Origin: Tilletiaria anomala UBC 951
Lineage: Eukaryota; Basidiomycota; Exobasidiomycetes; Georgefischeriales; Tilletiariaceae
Assembly: GCF_000711695.1 (NCBI RefSeq)
Contig: NW_013546947.1
Span: 27,744 to 91,743 of the forward strand
DNA length: 64,000 nt
Direction: 5' to 3'
Position numbers and translations under genes: made by a program. The notes under the pieces are model-generated. The model did no database searches. It was not told where the DNA came from and saw only the letters and a program-made list of their open reading frames with translations. How positions within the stretch are numbered: position 1 is the first letter of the stretch; every line of letters starts with the position of its first letter. Below are positions 57,140 to 64,000 of this stretch, piece after piece.

Positions 57140-58826
57140 ATGCCGACACGCCAAGATGCGCGATCCCTTTGGGACTCGATGGACGGTCGATTTTTTTCGC
57201 TGGACGACCCTGACGCCAGCAGTGATGCTGCCGTGCGTCCGGGCATTGCCGTTCAGTCCGCGGGGGCTTCTCAAAATGCGACCGCAAGTGCAGCAGGACC
57301 GGCAGCGGACGGGCCCGTAGATGCCAGCATACAGGATGATACATCCCTGGCACTCTCGAATTGGACTTCATCTGGGTATTCCAATGGCTCGCGAGAGAAT
57401 GGTTTCGGCACGCTTTCCGCAAGGCATCAAGAATTGCTGGAAGAAAAGGTGCGCCAGCTCAAGCAAAAGGAACGTAGTGTCGGGCGAAGAAAAGCTCGTC
57501 GGCAGGAGAACAGTGAGCGGGCTCCAATGAGTCTCACTACAGCCTTCATGGAATGCATAACTGAGCTGGTTCTCTTTATCGCTTGTCTTTGCAGCACGCA
57601 TGGCTTCCAATCCACACGTAGCGAAACCGACGATGGCTGACTACCGCATACCGCACTCATCCAACCCGGTCTCGTCGACCTTCACCGCGCCGATCCCAGA
57701 GGAGCTGCGGATACCAGGCGAGGGCCACCTCCTCGACCATGTACGTCCGGAGAAACCCGCGACGTCCTCCACGTCTGCTGCGCTAGGCAAGTACTCGCTG
57801 AGCCTCCGCGACGCGCGGCGCATCCTTGACGAGCGCGCCTCGCTTGCATATAAACACTTGCCGCCGACACGCGAAGCGTGGAGAGCCGATCCGATGCAGG
57901 AAGCTGCGGCAGCAAGGCCATCCTCGCGCTCGGTGCCGTTGGACATCATCGACGAAGTTGAGGACGATGCTGAAGGTGGCGCAGACGCCGCACAGCGCAA
58001 TCCAGACCATGGCCCGCTGCAAAGGGTCCTGATCAAGGCGGCGAGGGAGATAGCGGAGTGGACTGACAGCTTGGTGGTAGATGTCAAACTCCCAAAGCCG
58101 GCAGAATCTGTTACGGACCTCCGAGCAGCAGCGGTGGAGCAGCTGCAGGCTTCCAGCAGCGCAGCTCAGCGCCAATCGGCCAACTCGGCATCTCGTCCAC
58201 TAGGCGAAGAAGGTGCAATAGACGCCGATCCAGATGCAGGCGCTGACATCACCATCACACCAGAAACGTACGACGCGGAACCATCGCTAGAGCTAGAACC
58301 AGACGGCTTTTGGGTGGAGGTGGAGCGTACGCAGGCGTATATGTGTTGGATCGTCGAGGATGCATTCGATCGACTGATGCTGCATTGCCTCGCAAGAATT
58401 TACGGGTGTAGCAGTTTCAGCTGCAATGAGCGATGGAAGCGTTACATTGGTCAACCGCCGGCGCCTGCAGGGGCGAATCGTGCTGGCGACCACCGAGAGG
58501 GGATGTGGCACCAAAAGCGGGAGAAAGAGGAAAGCATTCGCTGCACATATATCGTTAACCCCCGCCGCGGGACGGGCGCGCGCAACAAGTTGCTGGCTGC
58601 CGGATGGAACCCAAACAAGCCAGGCTCCAGATCAAAGAGAAGAAAGCGCAAAGGTAGCATCGCTTCTTCCTCGGGTGATACGAGCGCCGCTGGCTACGGT
58701 GATGGCTACAGATACGGTGACCGGTCGTCGTCCGTTGATACCGGCTTCGACACGGACCTCTCTGTTGACGGATATTCCATATCGGACTTTGACACTGCTG
58801 CCAGTGAATCGTTTGATATTGCGTAG
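57140..58826 (+). CDS. R3H-associated N-terminal domain protein
   Basis: Predicted 534-residue protein in two exons, 57140-57512 and 57595-58826, with a consensus donor (GTGAGC) and CTTTGCAG acceptor; phase consistent. A Lys/Arg-rich helix (EEKVRQLKQKERSVGRRKAR) leads across the splice into RMASNPHVAKPTMADYRIPH, resembling the R3H-associated domain start (NPHVRRPSPADYEI-type). A second conserved block is DGFWVEVERTQAYMCWIVED and FDRLMLHCLARIYG. These proteins often carry a nucleic-acid-binding R3H domain; a clear R3H motif (RxxxH) was not located, though the segment after YGCSSFS (with NPRRGTGARNKLL) may be a divergent remnant. The tail is G/Y/D-rich. The role, perhaps in RNA binding, is inferred from the family only. 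Confidence 0.65.
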
Positions 58827-59021
58827 CATCGCACATCGCTTAGGATCATTTAACGACAGTACTTCTTTATTGTGTTCCTGTGTCTTCAGGGCGTGCGCTT
58901 TGTCACGAGATGTTCGGAGCTCCAAGGACATACCGGCATCACGGAGGCGATATGGAGGAAGCGCTCAAAGTGACACAGCGGAACGAGCTACTATGGATGA
59001 AACCGTGTAATCCTCATGGTC
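58827..59021. other. Convergent spacer
   Basis: 195 bp between the R3H-associated gene stop and the small minus-strand candidate. Nothing recognised. Confidence 0.4.
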
Positions 59022-59408
59022 TCATCCAAAGCCATCTCTGACTGCTGTAAACCGAACCGGCCTTCCGAAGCCATCAGCGAACCCGCGGCTTGGCGCCTCT
59101 GTGCATCTACTTTCCCTGTGGGAGGGGATGGCACCGGGCAAGATTATTATACCCTTGAGTCGTGAAAGGATGAACTTTCGACCTTGTCCAGCGGACACGT
59201 CGAAAGTCTTGTCAAAAATCGAATCAAACCATCCCAAATTCTCTTCGTGAGATTCGTGAGCCTGACTAAGCACGTCACGAGTCAATTCCTCAATTTCGCA
59301 ACTCGCGTTATGTGATCCTTGAGAAAAAAACAACCAGGGTTGAATCTTCCTACTGAAGCAAAGGCGTGAGAGTAGAAAATGGTAGAAGGCCTTGAGAATA
59401 GTAGCCAT
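59022..59408 (-). CDS. Candidate small gene, unknown function
   Basis: Uninterrupted 128-codon frame from ATG 59408. The N-terminus MATILKAFYHFLLSRLCFSR is hydrophobic and basic, like a mitochondrial presequence or membrane anchor. The middle is acidic and amphipathic (CEIEELTRDVLSQAHESHEE, NLGWFDSIFDKTFDVSAGQG). A TATA-like TATATAT lies 139 bp upstream on the same strand. No family recognised; an intron inside the first 30 codons cannot be excluded. The combination of TATA box, ATG and balanced composition makes it the best of the short unassigned frames. Confidence 0.4.
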   Translation of the reverse strand: MATILKAFYHFLLSRLCFSRKIQPWLFFSQGSHNASCEIEELTRDVLSQAHESHEENLGWFDSIFDKTFDVSAGQGRKFILSRLKGIIILPGAIPSHRESRCTEAPSRGFADGFGRPVRFTAVRDGFG

Positions 59409-59927
59409 ATTAGAGTGGATGATGAAGATTAGATTTCGTAGAAACGAGCATCGAGGTGAGGTTGTGGGAGCAGCGAGAGAGAGACGAACAGTGGCAAACC
59501 CCCAAAAGCGGAAGGCGGGATTCGTGGGTTGTGTCGAGTCGGATGGTATATATCCCCTGGAAAAGTGCTGAGATGAAGTGAGGGTGTCCCAGTCGCAGTC
59601 TTTAGTCTGTCATTGAACCAACCCTACTATTTTCCCATGGCACATGGCATGGCATCAACGAATGGATAGTGAACGATCCAACATGTCCAGCTTGTCTCGT
59701 TCATCGTCTCTTACTGCATAAGGTGTCCAAGCTTCGTGCGCGAGTATCCTTGCAAGGATACCGCATCCTTCCCTGCGCCTGCCCAACATCCAGCATCAAG
59801 AATTTCCGAGACCCTCGCCGTGACTCCTGCATGAAGGTCAAGAGTAGAGCGGAGGAAGGCGAGCTTGTGCATCTGTGACCCCATCCTACAACCCCTCCTG
59901 AACGACACTTGTTGAAATCGGACCGAA
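59409..59927. other. Divergent intergenic region
   Basis: 519 bp between the small minus-strand candidate and the endopolyphosphatase start. It contains a TATA-like element at 59547-59553 and short frames without support. Confidence 0.45.
59547..59553 (-). promoter_or_regulatory. TATA-like element
   Basis: TATATAT (minus strand context GGATATATACC) 139 bp upstream of ATG 59408. Confidence 0.35.
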
Positions 59928-62524
59928 ATGCCTGCCACACCTACTTGTCCGGGACCGCAGAGAAGGAAGCAGCAGCGAATACTGCTCTCAGCGCTCGCAG
60001 CGCCGCTTTTTTCCTCCGTGGTTACTGCGCATCAACACCCCTTCCTGGCTCAAGTAGACGTACTTGAGACTGTACCTGGGCAAGCCGCCGAACATTGGAC
60101 AGCAGCCTATTCGAATGACGCTGCAAATTCTTCGAAAAGCAATGCACCAAGCATGTCTTCAACCGCGCTCGCTGCGTCGAGCAAGCTCTTTGGCCGCTTC
60201 CTGCATATCACCGACATGCATCCTGATGGCTTCTACAAGCATGGATCAGCCGTCTCGTCAGGATGTCACAGCAACGAGCCGCACAAGAAGAAGCCTGGTG
60301 GAAAGGCGAGAGCGGGATACTGGGGGACGGGAATCAGGTAAGTGCTCGGACTTGCAAGGTCATTTGGCGTACAAGTCGCATGGACTGACGATGACGTGCC
60401 TCGTTCAGCGACTGTGACTCACCGAAACGCTTGATCTCTTCAACGCTAGACTGGCTTTCAACGAACTGGCAGAAAGCGAATGGGACAGACGGGATAGACT
60501 ATATTATCTGGACTGGTGATTCGGCACGACATGACATCGATTCCAAGCACCCACGAACCCGAGCAGAAATCTACGAGTACAATCGATGGGCACTCGCAGA
60601 GCTCGAAAAGGCTTTCCCTGCCGTTCCTATTGTACCGACAATTGGAAACAATGACATCGTGAGTGGTGCTGTCTCAGATCGCAGAAGGCCTTTAGCTTAT
60701 CTTTCCATTTGGTGACAACAGTTTCCACACAATATGTAAGCAACGCTGAAGCATGCGTTGCGCGAAAACCAGTGCTGACATAGTTGGCACTTCGCAGCAT
60801 GTTTCCCGGTCCAAACGACATCACACGTGAATACACCTCCATTTGGGGCAGCCAAGTGCCGGAGTCTGAATTCCACGTCTTTCAAAAGGGTGGATACTAC
60901 GCCAAAGAGGTACTGCCCAATGAACTCGCAGTCTTCAGCCTCAACACGCTGTACTTTTATGACAGCAACAAGGCGGTCGATGGATGCAAGAAGTACAGCA
61001 AGAAGACACCCGAGAAGGATTGGGATCCTGGTAGCGTGCAGCTCGTGAGTCTGTTCGACATGCAGAGCTTGAATCATAGAGCGCGACTGACGCGCATCGA
61101 CCGGATTGTGCATGAAACAGGACTGGCTCGAGGTGCAGCTGATGCAGCTGCGGACTCGCGGCCTGCAGGCGCAGCTGGTCGGACACGTGCCGCCGACTGC
61201 AGGCAACTACTTTCCGCGCTGCTACTCCCGCTACACAGACATTGTGCTGCGCTACCAGGACACGATTATTGGGCAGCATTTTGGGCACATGAATGTCGAT
61301 GCCATCTTTTTGCAAGAAGGGCCTGGAGGCATAATAAAAGGCAAAGCGCTGGCGCACGTAGAAACAGCTGCTAAGGGAGCGAAGTGCGAGACTTGGAAGC
61401 GCGGCGGTGGCGCAAGGCCTATCAGCATTGCTGCAGGGCCAGATATCGTTGACGATATCCGCGACGAATTCAACACCCTACCCGGACGGCGTCGGACTAA
61501 TCTGGACCAGTACAACTTTTTCTTCTCGGCACCGAGCATCGTCCCCACCTGGTGGCCGTCCGTGCGGGTCTGGACGTACAACGTGACACGCGAGAGTGCT
61601 TTCAAGCAGCAGGCGCGTGCGACCGACGCACCTGTGCTTGCCGAGGAAGCCGATGACGAGGAGAAGGAGATGGACCACCAGGAGGAAGTGAATGAGGTGA
61701 ATGGAGATGAGAAGAACGTCCCTGCACAGGCATGCTCGGGCTCTGGCGGAGCCTGCGCGCAGAGAAATCACCGCCACCCCAGGCCAGGCAAGAAGCAGAA
61801 GCACAACAAGACGTACCACTCTAACCCTGACTCTCCTTCGCGCACCAATCGCTTCTTAACGCCGCTTGGGTATTCGCAGTGGGTCTTTGATATCGACCGC
61901 GCGAACAAGGCATATGAGAAATGGCTCAGAGATCAGAAGAAGCGGCGACCGCGGCGAAAGCAGCATCATCGAAAAGGCCGATGGCTCTTGGCGGGAGCTG
62001 AAGAGTCGCAGTGGGGGGCCGAAGAGGAGGTGGGGGAAGACGAGGAAGGCCCAGGCTCAGCGGAATACCAGCTGGAATACGTGACCTACCCTGCAAGCGT
62101 GCTCTGGGCCGAGTTCGCATCACCAAACCCTGGATCAGGAAGTAAAAAGGCGGGGCACGGGTACGCACATATTCCTGTGCCAAAACACCTCCTACAAGTC
62201 GAGCTGAGCCGGTTCGGCGTGGACCCGTCAGGCGAATTCGAACTCAACGCTGCAGACCCTCCATCATGGTCGTGGCTGTGGGGGTTGGGGTGGTCAGAGA
62301 GGCTGATCAGGGCGGTTGACGGCGGCAGCAGCAGACGAGGCAGCAAGAAACACGGCAAGCGCAAGCTTCCGAAAGCGCTGCGACACATGACGGACTGGAG
62401 CGCGGAGTCGCTGACGGTTGAGGACGTGATGAACTTCGCACGACGCCTCGCGAACGACGACAAACTGTGGAGGCGCTACGTCCGGCGCATTTTTTCCTCT
62501 TCCGGCGAGGAGAAGGAGGCCTAG
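59928..62524 (+). CDS. PPN1: Endopolyphosphatase (PPN1)
   Basis: Vacuolar metallophosphoesterase that cuts inorganic polyphosphate internally. Five exons: 59928-60337, 60409-60658, 60722-60735 (a 14-nt micro-exon), 60798-61044, 61121-62524; 2325 nt, 774 residues. An N-terminal signal-anchor (RILLSALAAPLFSSVVTA) enters the secretory route. Metal-site motifs: FLHITDMHPDGFY, DYIIWTGDSARHD, PTIGNNDIFPHNIM (completed by the micro-exon) and LVGHVPPTAGNY, plus GHMNVDAIFLQE. The sequence EYTSIWGSQVPESEF matches the family. A long K/R/E-rich insertion (about 61640-62050) precedes the C-terminal lumenal region, as is common in fungal Ppn1. Micro-exon placement is supported by both phase and the conserved YPHNI-type motif. 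Confidence 0.95.
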
Positions 62525-62711
62525 TGAAGATGGGTGGGAAGTCGGGAAGGGAGGCGCCCCTGCTCTTCGGCGCCGCCGGCGAATCGAACAAGCGAATGAG
62601 TTATCCTATTGGTACGCATATAATTTAGTATATCAATGCTGCAATCTATTCTACATGTGTACAGGGAGCGAGGGAGTGCGAGAACGGGGGCATGCCGCGT
62701 GAACGTGGCGC

Positions 62712-64000
62712 TCACCAGCCACCTTGGGCGACGAGGTCCTCGCCCTCGTTGACGTTCTCTTCGATCAGCCGGTTGACGCGCGCGGGGAACTGCATATTGA
62801 GCGCATGTCCGCCGCCAGTGAGCCGAACGAGGCGTGCGCGAGGCATGTTGGCGAGGAGGTGCCTGCTGTTGTCCGGGTTAACAAGGTTGTCGTCATCGCC
62901 GGTCAGGACGAGGGTGCGCGGGACGTGCGCGTCGATGTTATGCCTAAGCTCAGCGTTGCTGACGCGGTGCGTCAGCGTCGCCGCGATCTGCGCGAGGGCG
63001 CCGGGCAGCGCCTGCCTATGCGTATAACGATAGCGCCACTGGAACGTCTCGGCGAACCACTGGCGGTTGCTCGGCACGCGCGCAGCGTGCGGCAGGCGCT
63101 CTGTGGAGACGCCGCGCGCGCGCAGCGCTTCGAGCGAGCGCGCGACCACCTCGCACGGCTCATCGAGCCACTGCGCGGGGAAGAGGAGCGTGGTGAACTT
63201 TTTGATACGGAATGCGTCGCTGTCGATGCCCAGCAGGCGGCCGCCCATGACGCGCGCGATCGCCGACACGCCGCGTAAGGGTGGCAGACCCGTCGCGAAA
63301 CGCTTGACCAGATGCTCCGCGTGCGACTCGTGCGCGTCGCACGTCTCGCTCTCCTTTCCGCCTGCTTCACCAGAAGGCGACATGGATCCGGGCTGGTGCA
63401 CGTCTGCAGCGCCATACGCTCGGCCGCTGGTGGTGCTGATCAGCGTGAGGCTCTTAAGGAGCGGTGCGTAGCGCTTGGCGAGCTCGAGCGCGATCATGCC
63501 TCCCATGCTGACGCCGACGATGTGGAACGCGCGCGCATCGGCCGGCGCAATGTCCGTCTCGCTCACCTGCGCCAGCGAAGCTGCCGCAGAGCTGCCGCCA
63601 CCGCTGCTGCTGCGCTTTGTCCTGGGGCTGTTCGAAAAGACTGACGGCGGCCCAAAGGCAGGCACAGAGCCTGGAAGGCGCGTCAGCCAGCCCACTTCGG
63701 GCGACGCAAGCAGACTAAGGATGTCGAGCGCCATTTGCGAAGTGCTGCGATCCAGCGGGCGTGGGCAGGCCGCATCAGTGCCATGTCTGCACCTCGACCA
63801 CGCAAGGACCTACACACGCAACTCACGTGTAGCGGCCGCGGGGGACCTGGCTGTTGCCGTAGCCGCGCTGGTCGAAGATGAGGACGCTGTACTCGTCCGG
63901 CTTGGAGGCAAAGTACTCGACTTGCGGGAGCCAACTGCGGAGGAGATCGGGGCAAGGGAGGAACGGAGAGAGGGAGAGAGGGAGAGAGGGAGAGAGGGAG
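62712..64000 (-). CDS. Alpha/beta hydrolase, partial (5' end outside window)
   Basis: Serine hydrolase of the alpha/beta fold, oriented minus and truncated by the right edge. Exons visible: 63934-63827 and 63744-62712; another intron begins at 63935 and runs past the edge. The first visible exon has WLPQVEYFASKPDEYSVLIF and FDQRGYGNSQVPRGRYT, the strand-4 block. The next has TSQMALDILSLL, nucleophile elbow GVSMGGMIALELA (Ser in GxSxG) and, near the C-terminus, TLVLTGDDDNLVNPDNSRHL (acid) and LTGGGHALNMQFPARVN (His). The catalytic triad therefore looks complete. Low-complexity loops (G/S-rich near the start and around the GMS segment) enlarge the cap. Substrate unknown; relatives include lipases and epoxide-hydrolase-like proteins. 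It converges with PPN1, 187 bp apart. Confidence 0.88.
63961..64000. repeat. AGAGGGAG simple repeat
   Basis: Purine-rich microsatellite (units of GAGAGG/GAGAGGGA) inside the intron of the hydrolase gene. On the minus strand it forms the polypyrimidine tract before the CAG acceptor at 63935-63937. It continues beyond the window. Confidence 0.85.

Overview
The window is a piece of a fungal nuclear chromosome. Genes are split by short spliceosomal introns (mostly 45-90 bp, GTGAGT-type donors, CTGAC/CTAAC branch sites, CAG acceptors). Coding exons are GC-rich, genes lie on both strands without operons, and every recognisable product is eukaryotic. A Sid1-type ornithine hydroxylase, long low-complexity regulatory proteins and the intron style point to Basidiomycota, most likely Ustilaginomycotina (smut-related); that placement is inference. 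No rRNA, tRNA, CRISPR or intact transposon was seen.

Layout. 1-3282: two 26S proteasome lid subunits, RPN6 (partial, minus) and RPN7 (plus), head to head. 3348-12054, all minus: dynein intermediate chain, a small SAM methyltransferase, and an APP1-type phosphatidate phosphatase. 12870-15010: methylenetetrahydrofolate reductase. 15011-21170: gene-poor, with a small spliced candidate, a small secreted protein and a decayed Ty3/gypsy-like pol relic. 21171-23266: vacuolar Ca2+/H+ exchanger. 24418-27169: unrecognised 900-residue acidic low-complexity protein. 27286-32864: full-length ABCB transporter with a 457-residue N-terminal extension. 33680-35115: COQ5. 35116-38153: gene desert with one coding-like stretch. 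38154-39132: Mpv17/SYM1 family protein. 39480-40436: two small hypothetical genes. 40665-46625: siderophore locus. 47956-50615: bZIP factor. 51271-56402: 1689-residue Q-rich scaffold-like protein. 57140-58826: R3H-associated-domain protein. 59928-62524: endopolyphosphatase. 62712 to the right edge: alpha/beta hydrolase (partial).

The most coherent functional unit is the siderophore locus: an N5-hydroxyornithine acyltransferase (40665-42314), an unrecognised spliced gene (43323-44322) and an L-ornithine N5-monooxygenase (44505-46625). These are the two enzymes that turn ornithine into the N5-acyl-N5-hydroxyornithine unit of ferrichrome-type siderophores; no peptide synthetase lies in the window. 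A perfect 14-bp GATA palindrome whose minus strand reads GATCTGATAA, the consensus of iron-sensing GATA repressors, lies in the acyltransferase upstream region. A weaker version lies upstream of the ABC transporter. This suggests a small iron-regulated neighbourhood.

Exon junctions were assigned by eye from splice consensus, reading phase and family alignment from memory. For most recognised genes the exon sum is an exact multiple of three; exceptions are stated.
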